Assembly: GCA_016719605.1 (NCBI GenBank)
Contig: JADJYW010000015.1
Coordinates: forward strand, 62,001-126,000
Source: Lewinellaceae bacterium
GTDB lineage: Bacteria > Bacteroidota > Bacteroidia > Chitinophagales > Saprospiraceae
DNA: 64,000 nt
Direction: 5' to 3'
Part shown: in pieces, positions 28,044 to 40,900 of the stretch
Layout of the letters: every line of letters starts with the position of its first letter
Numbering within the stretch: the first letter of the stretch is position 1
Program-made: the position numbers and the translations under genes
Notes under the pieces: model-generated
What the model saw: only the letters and a program-made list of their open reading frames with translations
What the model was told of the DNA's origin: nothing
Database searches by the model: none

Positions 28044-31000
28044 ATGAAACAAACACTGCACGCAACCGTTGCCCTCCCCTTGCTCTTTCTTGCACTATTC
28101 GCCACCCGCGCCGATGCCCAATGCCCCCAGGTAGAGGCGATTATGATCAACGCCTGTGGCCCGGAAAGTTTCAATGAATTTATCATCATCCACTCCGGTG
28201 GCGGGTTCAACACGGCGGACATCCAACTGGACTACGATGTCAGTAATAACATCCTCGGCCCGGCAAACAACGACATCAATACGAATGTGGACAACTGGCC
28301 GGCCAACCCTGCCCCTTGCGGCCTCGCAACCGGCAATATCGGGGCCTACACCGGTTGCCCCAACCTGATTGCCGTCGGGTCGGGCGTGAATATCCCCGCC
28401 AACGCCATTGTGGTGCTGCAAACCAGCGGCGGCGCCACCGCCAACCTCTACAATTTTGCCGCCTTGTGCGGCGCCGGCGAGTGTGTGTATGTCATCTCCA
28501 GTTCCTGCGCCCGCAGCGCCGGCGCATTTTCCAATCAGGGCGCAGGGTCCCGCACCACCAACTTCTCCATTGCCGGCGGCTGCACCCAGTCAATCACCTA
28601 CGATCTCTCTGCGCTCAGCGATACCAACGGCGACTATTACCTGCCGCTTTCCGGTGCTTACGGCAACGCCGGCTGCACGGTGCCCCCCACGTCGCCCGCG
28701 CCATTGCCGCCAATGATCAACCCCATCGCCAATGTCAATGTGTGCGGTTCCTACACCCTGCCCGCTATTGCCGGCACCAATCTCACCGCCAACGCCGCCT
28801 ATTTCACCGGCCCCAACGGCTCGGGCACCGAATACAATGCGGGCGACGTAATTACCGCAACAACAACGCTCTACGCCTTCGACAGCAACGGCCCCGGCTG
28901 CTCCGATCAGGAACAGTTTACCGTCACCATCAGCCCCGCGCCCACCGTCAACCTGCCGAATAACGCCACGCCCTGCGCCGGGCAAAACGTCAATATCCCG
29001 ATCACCGGAACACCCGGCGCCACGTTCCCCTGGACGAATGACAACACCGCCATCGGACTCGCCGCTTCCGGTACGGGCGCTATCGTTTTTACCGCCGCCA
29101 ATGTGAGCAGCCAGCAGGTAGCCACCATCACCATCACCCCCACCCTTGGCGGCTGCCCGGGCGCCCCGGTTTCGTTCACCATCACCGTCAACCCCGCGCC
29201 CGCAGTGAACGACCCGGCCAACCAGTCCGTATGCGCCGGACAAACCGTAACGACAACATTTTCAAGCCCTTCGGGCAATCCAATCTACAACTGGACCAAC
29301 AGCAACCCCGGAATCGGGTTGCCTGCTTCCGGCGCCGGTAACATCAGTTTCGCCGCCGCCAATGTGTCCAACCCGACCACCGCTACCATCACCGTGACCC
29401 CTTCCGAAAACGGCTGCACGGGCACGGCCCAAACCTTCACCATCACCGTCAATCCGGCGGCTACCGTCAACCAGCCCGCCAGCCCGGTCGTTTGCGCCGG
29501 GCAGCAGGTAGCCGTCAATTTCGCAGGCAGTTCGGGCGCTACATTTGCCTGGACGAACAGCAATACCGCTATCGGGCTGGGCGCCTCGGGCAGCGGAAAT
29601 ATCAACTTCACCGCAGCGGGTGTATCCGCACAAGAAGTGGGCACGATCACCGTCACGCCCACCAGTCCTGCGGGCTGTCCCGGAACACCCGTTTCGTTCA
29701 CCGTCACCGTCAACCCCGGCCCGGCGATGAATGTCCCGGCCAACGTGGCCGAGTGTGCCAACAGCCCCGTGAGCGTGGTTTTTACCAGCCCAGCCGGCAG
29801 CCCCACCTACGCCTGGACGAACAGCAACACCGCCATCGGTCTCGGCACGGCAGGTTCGGGAAATCTGAATTTCACGACAGCCAACGTCACCACCCCCACA
29901 ACGGCCACCATCACCGTCACCCCGTCGCTCGGGGGCTGTGTCGGCGCACCGGTATCGTTCACCATCACCGTCAACCCCGGCCCCGTGATGAATGATCCGG
30001 CCAACCAGTCCGTATGCGCCGGCGATGCGGTAACCGTCACATTTTCAAGCCCTTCAGGGAACCCGACCTATGCCTGGACGAACAGCAACACGGCTATCGG
30101 ACTGGATGCCGCCGGCGCCGGAAACATCAGTTTTACCGCCGCGGCCGTGCCCAATCCCATCACCGGAACCATCACCGTCACCCCCTCGGAAAATGGCTGC
30201 ACCGGCACGGCCCAAACGTTCACGATCACCGTCAACCCGGACCCCGTGGTGAACCAGCCGGGCAATGTAAATGCCTGCACGGGGCAGTTTGTCGGCATCA
30301 CGTTTACCGGTACGCCGGGCACGACCTACACCTGGACCAACAACAATACGGCTATCGGGCTGGGGGCTTCCGGCAGCGGAAACATCAGTTTTCCGGCCGC
30401 CAGTGTGCAAAGTCCCGAGACCGCCACCATCACCGCCACCCCTACCCTCGGTTCCTGCATGGGCGCCCCCGTGACGTTCACCATCACCATCAATCCCGGC
30501 CCCGTCGTGGACGACCCCGCCAACCAGTCCGTGTGCGGAAACGACCCGGTTAGCGTCACATTTACCAGCCCTGCGGGCAATCCTAATTTCAACTGGACGA
30601 ACAACAACCCCGGCATCGGGCTGCCTGCGAGCGGCTCGGGAAACATCAATTTCACCGCCGCCAACCCGGCAACCGTCCAAACCGCGACCATCAGCGTCAT
30701 CCCTTCCGAAAACGGCTGCACCGGCATGGCCCAAACGTTCACGATCACCGTCAACCCCTTGCCCACGGTGACGCAGCCGGCCAATATCAGCGCCTGTTCC
30801 GGGCAGATTGTGGTTACTAATTTGAGCGGAACACCCGCATCGGCTATGTTTTCCTGGACCAACAACAACCCGGCCATCGGGCTGCCCGCAAGCGGTTCCG
30901 GGAACATCAGTTTTACCGCCGAAAATGTTCAAAATCAGGAAATTGCTACCATAACTATCACACCCGAACTCGGCCCCTGCATCGGCACCCCGGTGACGTT

Positions 31001-34000
31001 CACCATCACCGTCACCCCCGCTCCGACCATGAACCCCGTGCCCGACGAATCTGTCTGCGGCGGCGCACTTGTCAATGTGGTTTTTACCAGCCCTTCGGGC
31101 AATCCGACCTACAACTGGACGAACAGCAATCCGGCCATTGGACTGCCCGCCACGGGCAGCGGAAACCTCAATTTCACCGCTGCCAACGCACCGACCACCC
31201 AAACCGCCACCATCACCGTCACGCCCGCCCAAAACGGGTGTACCGGCGCTCCGCAAACGTTCACCATCGAGGTGTCGCCCGTGCCCGCCGTGGTGCAGCC
31301 GGCCAATGCGGCCACCTGCGGCGGTGGCACCGTTTCCGTGAATTTTAACGGCTCGCCCGGTGCGTCGTTTGACTGGATCAACAACAATCCGGCTATTGGT
31401 TTGCCCGCTTCGGGCAGCGGAAATATCAGTTTTACCGCTGCCAACCCCGCTACGCAACAGGTGGCCACCATCACCGTCACCCCGGTCATCGGGGGGTGCA
31501 CCGGAACGCCCCGTACATTTACCATTACCGTCAACCCCGCCCCGATCGTGAATCCACCTGGAAATCAGGCAGTTTGCGGAGGCGACGTGGTCAATGTCGT
31601 GTTCAGCAGCCCCAACAGCAGCCCCACCTATTCCTGGACGAACGACAACACCGCCATCGGCCTCGACGCCGCCGGAATAGGCAACATCGGGTTCACTTCG
31701 GCTATTGTAGCCACAGCCCAGACCGCCAATATCACCGTCACGCCATCGGCCAACGGCTGTACGGGCCAGCCGGAAACCTTCACCATCATCGTCAGCCCCA
31801 CGCCCACTGTGAACCAGCCCGGAAACCTGACGCTTTGCGGGGGGCAATCGGTGGTCATCACGCTCTCCGGCTCGCCGGGGGCGACATTCAACTGGACCAA
31901 CAGCAATCCGGCTACCGGCCTGCCGGCTACCGGTAGCGGGGGCAGCATTCCCATCAATACTGCCAACGTGGGCGCCCAGCAGGTCGGCACCATCACCATT
32001 ACGCCCACTGTGGGCAGTTGCACCGGTGTGCCGGTGGCGTTCACGCTCACCGTCAATCCGGCGCCGGGCATGGACGACCCGGCGAACCGTACCGTATGTG
32101 CAGGCGAGGTTGTTTCCGTCAATTTTACAGGCGCCGGCGCCGCATCGTTTTCCTGGACAAACAGCAATACGGCCGTCGGATTGCCTGCTTCCGGTACCGG
32201 AAATATCGGTTTTCTCGCCGCCAATGTGGCCGCCACCCAAACCGCCACGGTGACTGTGACCCCCATGCTGGGCAGTTGCTCCGGCACTCCCCAAACCTTC
32301 ACTATAGTGGTCAATCCTGCACCTGCAGCAGACCCGATTGCCAACCGAAACGCCTGCTCGGGCGATTCGGTGCTGGTCAATTTTGCGGGTAGTCCCGGTG
32401 CAACATTTTCCTGGACAAACGACAACCCGGCTATTGGCCTGCCGGCCGGCGGAAGCGGGAATCTTGATTTCATTGCAGCACAAATTACTGGAAACGAGAC
32501 GGCTACGATCACCGTCATCCCCGAAGCGGGCGGCGGCGCTTGCCCCGGTGTGCCCGTGATTTTTACCATCACCGTGAAACCCGTATCGAGTGTGACCAAT
32601 CCCGGCGACCGCATTGCCTGCGCCGGCGAATTGGTGGAGGTACCTTTTTCCACAATCGGAAACCCGACGGTTTTTTGGACCAACAGCAACCCCGCTATCG
32701 GCTTGCCTGCAAGCGGCACGGGAGACCTCAGTTTCTTCGCCGCCAATGTCGGCGCCACAGAGACGGCTACGATCACCGTGTCGCAGCCAGGGGGATTTGC
32801 CTATATCGCTAATTATCTATCCAGCGATGTTTCTGTAATAGATTTGGCTACCAACACAGTGATTGCTACTATCCCGGTTGGTTTTGGCGCCTACGGCGTA
32901 AGTGTCAGCCCCGACGGCACCCGCGTGTATGTGACCAATGAGGCCGACGGCACCGTATCCGTGCTGGACGGAGTTACGAACACGCTCATTACTACGGTGG
33001 GTGTAGGCGCCACGCCGACAGGCATCGCAGTCAGCCCCGACGGTACCCGGGTATTTGTGGCCAACAGCGGTTCCAACAGTATTTCTGTGCTGGATGCCGC
33101 CACCAATACGGTGCTGGCGACCATCCCGGCAGGTACTTCGCCGCGTGGTATCACCTGGCAGCCCGACGGCAGCCGCGTGTATGCTACGGGGTCCAACCCC
33201 AGCGTACTGGTAACCATAGACGCCGCCACCAATACGATCCTGTCGTCTGTTCCTACGGGCGACACCCCCGCCGGTGTTCGTGTAAGTCCTAATGGTGCAC
33301 GGATCTATGTGGCCAATAGTTTTTCCAATAATTTGTATGTATTCAATGCTGCAAATAATGCAATCATTGCCATTATTCCTACCGACAATTTCCCCAACGG
33401 TGTAGCGGTCAGCCCGGACGGCAGCCGCGTGTACGTCACCAACGAAAATGCCTCTTCCGTTACCGTAATCAATGCCGCCACCTTCGCCACATCCACCATC
33501 GCTGTCAGCAGCGGCCCGCTTTCCGGCCCCATTGGCATTAGTATCACGCCGAACGGACAGTACCTTTATGTGGCCAATATCCTGACCGAGGAAGTATCGG
33601 TGATTGATCTTGCCACGAATACCGAAGTGGCGCTCATTCCTGTCGGGGCCAGTCCCATTTCCTTCGGCAATTTTATTACGCCCGTGACGCCCTGCGTGGC
33701 GCCGCCACAAACCTTCACCATCACGGTAAATCCCGCACCCGCCGTGGACCAGCCCGCCGATGTGAGCGTCTGTTCGGGCGAAGTGGTGGCCGTCAATTTC
33801 ACCGGCAGCGCCGGCGCAACGTTTTCGTGGACCAACGATAACCCCAACATCGGCCTGCCGGCAATCGGAAGCGGAAATATCAATTTCGATGCTGCACAAG
33901 TCGCTGGAAACGAAACGGCTACCATCACTGTCACGCCCGATGCCGGCGGTGTCGGCGCTTGCTCCGGTGCGCCGGTCACGTTTGAAATTACCGTGCAACC

Positions 34001-37000
34001 CGGGATCAGTGTGGACGATCCCGGCGACCGTTTTGCCTGTGTGGGCGACCTCGTGGAGGTGCTTTTTTCCGCCACAGGAAACCCGACGGTTTCGTGGATC
34101 AACGACAATCCGGCTATTGGTCTGCCCGCAAGCGGAACAGGAGACATCAGTTTCATCGCCGCCAATGTAGCCGGAGTAGAAACAGCGACTATTACCGTGG
34201 CCGCGCAGGCAAAGGGGGAGTATGCGTATATCGTAAACAATGCTCTGCCGGGCACTGTATCAGTTATAGAAATTGAAACCAATACAGTCATTGATACAAT
34301 ACCGGTTGGAAACGGCGCATTTGGTGTGAGCGTCAGTCCGGACGGGAGCAAAGTATATGTAACCTGCCAGGGCACGTCCAACAGCGTTTATGTGATAGAT
34401 GTTGCCACCAATAGCGTTATAGCAATAATTCCAGTAGGCGCCCGACCAACCGGCATTACTACAAGTCCGGATGGCAGTATTGTTTATACAGCAAATAATG
34501 TTGCACAGACCGTATCTGTCATTGATGCCCAGACCAATAGTTTAATTATAGAAATACCAATTGCCGGCGGCACTCCAAACGGCATTGCAACAAGCCCGGA
34601 CGGCAACTGGATTTATGTAACAACCACTGCATCCGCTGGCCAAAGCACTGTTTCTGTTATTGATGCCAATACAAATACTATAACAACAACAATACTTGTC
34701 GGAGATGATCCGCGCGGAATAGTAGTTAGCCCGAATGGTAATAGAATTTACACAGCAAACATTGGTTTTTTATCCTACAACATATCCGTAATAGACGCTT
34801 CAAACAATACTGTGATAGCGACCATACCGGCCGGAGATGCCCCGCACGGGCTGGCTATAAGTCCTGACGGAAACAGGTTATATGCAACCAATGAAAACTC
34901 GGGCGATGTCACGGTCATTGATGCCGTTTCCAATACCGTGGTGGCGACGATTCCGACCGGAAGTGTCGGGCCGATAGGCGTAAGCATAACCCCCGACGGG
35001 AGCCTGCTCTATGTGGCCCAACTCTTTGGCGATGTTGCCGTGATAAACACCGGCACGAACACCGTAACGACAACAATCCCCATAGGAGGCTCCCCCCTCT
35101 CTTTCGGCAATTTCATCACCACTGCCGCCACCTGCATCGCGCCACCACAAACTTTCACCATTACCGTAGGCCCCGCGCCCACTCTGGCGCAACCGAACAA
35201 CGCAGCCGTGTGCGGCAATACCGCCGCCACCCTTGCCTTCAGCGCCTCCCCCGGCGCTACGGTCAATTGGACGAACGATAACCCCGGCATTGGTCTGCCG
35301 GCAAGCGGCACGGGCAGTCTCGTATTTACCGCCGCCGGCGTGGCTACACCCCAAACCGCCACCATCACGGCCACGCCCGTGCTGGGCAGCTGTTCGGGCA
35401 CACCGGTGACATTCACTGTAACCGTCAACCCGGCAGCCGTGGGCAGCATCAGCGGCGACCTGCTGCTGTGTGCCGGCGACAGCACAACCCTCACGGCAAC
35501 GGGCGGCGCAACATACGCGTGGGACAACGGCGCAACCACGGCATCTATCACCGTCGGCCCCGCCGTACCCACCACATTTGTGGCCGTCATCACCACCAGC
35601 GCGGGTTGCGCCACGGCGGCCTCCGTTTTTGTCAACATCAACCCCGCTCCCGTAGCTACCATCAGTGGAGACACGACACTCTGCGGCGCAGAAACAACCA
35701 CACTGACGGCCTCCGGCGGCAACATTTACCTGTGGAATAATGGCGAAACGAATGCAACCATCACCGTCGGCCCGGCAAGCGCAGGTACCTACACGGTGAA
35801 CGCGACCAATACTTTTGGCTGTACGGCTACCGCCGAAGCCACCGTGACGGCCAACCCCGTGGACGAGACCGCTATCGCTCAAACGACTTGTAACCCGGCC
35901 GATACCGGTACCGTGGTACAAGTGCTGCAAAACCTGTTCGGTTGCGACTCGACTGTGACCACCACGACCACTTTGTTGCCATCCAACAGCCTGGCGATCA
36001 CACAATTGACCTGCGACCCAAGCGCGGCAGGAGTATTTACAGAAAACCTTTTAAACCAGTTCGGCTGCGACTCTATCGTGACCACCACCGTTGTTTTTGA
36101 CCCGACGGTCATTGACACCATCGAACTATTTGCTACCACTTGCGACCCCGCGCAGGCCGGTATTTCCGTGCAAAATTTGACCAACCAGTTCGGTTGCGAT
36201 TCCATCGTAACCACCACCACCACGCTCTTGCCCAGCGACGCCGTGAACCTTGCCGCCACCACTTGCGACCCCGCGCAGGCCGGTATTTCCGTGCAAAATT
36301 TGACCAACCAGTTCGGTTGCGATTCCATCGTGACCACCACCACCACGCTCTTGCCCAGTGATGCCGTGAGCATTGCCGCCACCACTTGCGACCCCGCGCA
36401 GGTGGGCGTTTTGGTGCAAAATTTGACCAACCAGTTCGGTTGCGATTCCATCGTGACCACCACCACGACGCTCTTGCCCAGCAACGCCGTGAGCATTGCC
36501 GCCACCACTTGCGACCCCGCAGAGGTTGGTATTTCCGTACAAAATTTGACCAACCAGTTCGGCTGCGACTCCATCGTGACCACCACGACCGTGCTTGATC
36601 TTGCTGCCTGCGGGCCAGTCGTAATGGTGAGCGCCGTCGGCCCGAATTGCGCAGGCAACGCCACGGGGTCGTTCACCATCCAAATCCAGAGCGGGCAGCC
36701 GCCCTTGCAGTACAACTGGACTAACAACCTCGGCAACACCGGCACGGGCCAGATCATCGCCCTCACGCCGCCGACGGTCGTGGGTAACCTGCCGGCCGGA
36801 ACCTACTCGATCACGATCACCGACAGCAGCAACGGCGCCACCACCACCGCTACGGCGACGCTCACTGCGCCGCCAATCCTGTCCGCCACCGCTACGGCGC
36901 CGGCGCCGCACAGTGGTTTTGAGGTGCGCTGTGCGGGTGGATCCGACGGCGGCGCCACCGCTGCCGCTGCGGGCGGCACGCCACCGTACCTGTTTGCCTG

Positions 37001-37876
37001 GAATACCGGCGCCGCAACCGCCACCCTGAGCAACCTCGCCGCCGGCGCCTATACCGTACTCGCAACCGATGCCAACGGCTGTACCGCCTCGGCATCCGTC
37101 GCGCTCAACGCGCCGCCCCGCTTGCCTTTGATCTGGAACTCGACCGTGCCGACTGCGGCGACACCCTGGTGGACGCCACCGTCACCGCCTCGGGCGGCGT
37201 GGCGCCGTACGTCGTGTCGGTAGACGGCAACATCGTAGCCGGCAGCATGCCCGGCCTCGGCGCGGGCGTACACCTCGTGACCGTGGCCGACGCCAACGGC
37301 TGCACCGCCGACTCCGCCGCGAACATCATCCTGCCGCCTCTGCCCGCCATTTCGCTGCCGCCCGACACCTCGGTGGTACTCGGCAATACCTTGCGCATCG
37401 AGGCGGCGACCAACCTCGCGGTCTGGAGCAGCCTCGTGTGGCAGCCCCTGCCCGACACCACCTGTCCGGCTTGTCTGGTGCAGGAGTGGACGCCCGACGG
37501 GTTCCAGTTGATCACCGCAACCATCACCGACACCTTCGGCTGCACTGCTTCGGCCCGCATCCGGGTATCGGTTGAAAGAAAAGTGGAACTGTATGTGCCC
37601 AACGTGTTTCGGCCCGACCGCAGCGGCGCCAACGACGTGTGGCGCGTGAACGCCGGCCCATCCGTGGCCGTGCTCCGGGAGGTCGCTGTTTTCGACCGGT
37701 GGGGCAACCTGCAATACCGCTGGGACACCCCGCTACCGCCCAACGACTGGCCCGGCTGGGACGGCACCACCCGCGGCCAAAAGGCCGGCCCGGGGGTGTA
37801 TGTGTACTACCTGAAAGTGCTTTTGGCCGACGGGAGCGAGGAAGTGGTCAAGGGCGATGTGACGATAGTGGAGTGA
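28044..37876 (+). CDS. Large T9SS cargo with PKD-like repeats and two nested YVTN beta-propellers (frameshifted near 37117)
   Basis: The start MKQTLHATVALPLLFLALFATRADAQ is a clean signal peptide, better than an ATG 14 codons upstream. A lamin-tail-like N-terminal domain (residues about 25-230) is followed by 18 PKD-like repeats of about 90 residues (CAGQxVxVxF, TNSNTAIGLPASGSGN, TATITVTP, FTITVNP). Two YVTN propellers of seven blades each lie at about 32790-33680 and 34215-35125. Two Ig-like domains, six 41-residue Cys repeats and SprB-like repeats follow. The frame breaks in the C4 run at 37116-37119. One added C restores the end as a type B sorting domain (ELYVPNVFRPDRSGANDVW) ending at 37876, giving 3277 residues. 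Role: T9SS-exported, probably adhesive surface protein. Confidence 0.9.
35880..36590 (+). repeat. Six 123-bp Cys-rich repeats in the PKD/propeller gene
   Basis: Each unit encodes about 41 residues with the core TTCDPAQxG and VQNLTNQFGCDSIVTTTTT. The last four units are nearly identical to one another and to those of the next gene. Confidence 0.9.
37149..37876 (+). repeat. 3' block duplicated in the next gene (copy 1)
   Basis: This 728-bp block aligns without gaps to 41473-42200 at an offset of 4324, with roughly twenty differences counted by eye. It encodes the last adhesion-type domain and the type B T9SS sorting domain. Confidence 0.92.
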
Positions 37877-37900
37877 GGGGGAGGAATGCGGTGGGCTGTT

Positions 37901-37908
37901 TATCTTTG
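37901..37908 (+). promoter_or_regulatory. Putative -7 box of the DUF642-like T9SS gene
   Basis: TATCTTTG fits TAnnTTTG in the 87-base gap between the two large genes, 55 bases before the ATG. No -33 element is seen, so read-through from the upstream gene is equally possible. Confidence 0.35.
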
Positions 37909-37963
37909 AGCGCCGCGCGAACGAACATTTCGCGGCAAGCATCATGCAAAACTCAAGACAGAC

Positions 37964-40900
37964 ATGAAACAAATTGCCGCCCGCAGCACCCTTGGCATTG
38001 CCCTGTTGGTATTTTTTTTAGGAAAAAACGAGGTTTTACGCGCTCAGCCTGCCTGTGTGCCGACCAATTGCTGTTGCGGCGGAGTTGTTGAGATTGGCGT
38101 TCCGAACGGCAATTTCGAGGGGCCGCCCTTTGCACCATTGAACAATTTTATCACCTTTTTTGCCGGGGAGAGTTTCAGTTCCTGGACCGTACAGGGCGGC
38201 TCCATTGATTTGCTTGGCCCCAACACACCGGGGTTTGCCAACGGCAATCCGAACGGGCCAAGCCAGCACATAGACCTCAATGGTTTTACCAACGGCACCA
38301 TCACGACCACGTTGACGGGCATGACGGCAGGGTATTCCTACACGATCGTACTTTGGTACGCCAAAAACCCGGGCACCCCTGTCGCCAATTGCAACATTCG
38401 TGTAGCGGGCGGGAGCTGGCTGAACCAGACCTGGAGCTCCACCAACAATGGCGGTGATATTTGGCTGGAGCGCTGTTTCATGTTCACCGCACAGGCCGCC
38501 ACGGCGGAGCTGCGTTTCATCGGCAGCAGCGGCGTGGCCGTGGCCGGGATGCTGCTTGACGACATCACCATGTGGGAGTGCCCAACCGATACGCAAGCGC
38601 CGACAGTGGCCAACCCGCCGCCCAGTCCGCTCACGGTGTCCTGCCCATCGCTGGTACCGCCGCCGGCCCAACTGACCGTCTTCGACAATTGCGCACAAAA
38701 CCCGACCGTGACCTATTCCGAAGATATCACGCCCCAGAATTGTTATTTCTCTGTGCTCCGTATCTGGGAGGTCACCGATGCGTGCAACAATACGACCACG
38801 GTGCAGCAAAACATCCAGGTGCTGGATAACCAGGCCCCGTTTTTCCTGACCCTGCCGGGCAACAGCACTGTGAGTTGCGGAAACAACACCGAACAAGCCT
38901 ACAACAATTGGCTTCAGACCTACGGCGGGGGTATCGCGGCGGACAATTGTACCCAGAATTTGACCTGGACCGTCACGCCCCTGATACCCTTCAGCGAAAC
39001 GTGCGGCATGTACCCCGTCACGTTCACCGTGCAGGACGAATGCTTCAACACCGTGACGCGCACCGTACTGTTTACGATTGTGGACAACCTGCCCCCGACA
39101 CTGCTCCAGCCGGCTGTGGACAAAACGCTTTTCTGCCCCGTCAACCCGGCCGATTCCCTGGCTGCCTGGCTGGCAAATCAAGGCGGCGCGCAAGTGATTG
39201 ACCCCTGTGGGCCGGTGGTTTGGACCAACAATTTTTCGGGCAATTTCAATGATCCTGTAGTCGAGGTGACGTTCACGGCTACCGATTTGTGTGCGAACAG
39301 CGTGGCGACAACCGCCATTTTTACACAAGTCACCACGTTGGATTCCATTTTTGTGGACAGCACGACGTGCGACCCGCAAATGGCCGGTGTAACTTTTTTA
39401 ACTTTTTCCCAGGGCGCCTGCGAATTGGTTTTCGTCACCACCACTACCCTCTTGCCGAGCGACTCCGTGGGTATTTCCGCCGCCACTTGCGACTCTGCGC
39501 AGGTCGGTGTTTTCGTACAAAATTTGACTAACCAGTTTGGATGCGATTCCATTGTGACCACCACGATTACCCTCTTGCCGAGCGACTCCGTGCGTATTTC
39601 CGTCACCACTTGCGACTCTGCGCAGGTCGGTGTTTTCGTACAAAACTTGACTAACCAGTTTGGGTGCGATTCTATCGTGACCACCACGGTTGTTTTTGAC
39701 CCGGCGGCGACAGACACTACGGTGCTGGCGCAAAGCACTTGCGACCCCGCACAAGCGGGTATTTTGGTGCAAAATTTGACCAACCAGTTCGGCTGCGATT
39801 CCATCGTGACCACCACGACCACCCTGCTGCCCAGCGACTTCGTGAGCATTTCCGCCACCACCTGCGACCCCGCGATGGTCGGCGTGACCGTGCAGAATTT
39901 GACCAACCAGTTCGGCTGCGATTCCATTGTGACCACCACCACGACGCTGCTGCCCAGCGACTTCGTGAACCTTGCCGCCACTACTTGCGACCCCGCGCAG
40001 GTGGGTGTTTTGGTGCAAAATTTGATCAACCAGTTCGGTTGCGATTCCATCGTGGCCACCACCACGACGCTGCTGCCCAGCGACTTCGTGAACCTTGCCA
40101 CCACCACTTGCGACCCCGCGCAGGTGGGTGTTTTCGTGCAAAATTTGATCAACCAGTTCGGTTGCGATTCCATCGTGGCCACCACCACGACGCTGCTGCC
40201 CAGCGATTTCGTGAACCTTACCGCCACCACTTGCGACCCCGCGCAGGTGGGTGTTTTGGTGCAAAATTTGACCAATCAGTTCGGTTGCGATTCCATCGTG
40301 ACCACCACCACGACGCTGCTGCCCAGCGACTTCGTGAACCTGTCCGCCACCACTTGCGACCCCGCGCAGGTGGGTGTTTTCGTGCAAAATTTGACCAACC
40401 AGTTCGGTTGCGATTCCATCGTGACCACCACCACGACGCTGCTGCCCAGCAGCTTCGTGAACCTTGCCGCCACCACTTGCGACCCCGCGCAGGTGGGTGT
40501 TTTGGTGCAAAACTTGACCAACCAGTTTGGTTGCGATTCCATCGTGACCACCACCACGACGCTGCTGCCCAGCGACTTCGTGAACCTTGCCGCCACCACT
40601 TGCGACCCCGCGCAGGTTGGCGTTTTGGTGCAAAACTTGACCAACCAGTTCGGTTGCGATTCCATCGTGACCACCACCACGACGCTGCTGCCCAGCGACT
40701 TCGCGAACCTGTCCGCCACCACTTGCGACCCGCGCCCGGCAGGCGGGGTGCAAAATTTGACCAACCAGTTCGGTTGCGATTCCATCGTAACCACACCACC
40801 CTGCCCAGCAACCGTGAGCATTGCCGCCACCACTTGCGACCCCGCGCAGGCCGGTTTCCGTGCAAAATTTGACCAACCAGTTCGGTTGCGATTCCATCGT

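Noticed and set aside
37116..37119. Programmed ribosomal frameshifting to explain the broken T9SS genes
   Set aside because: The sites lie in simple C runs without a slippery heptamer plus pseudoknot pattern, and the duplicated sister copy is in frame at the equivalent place.
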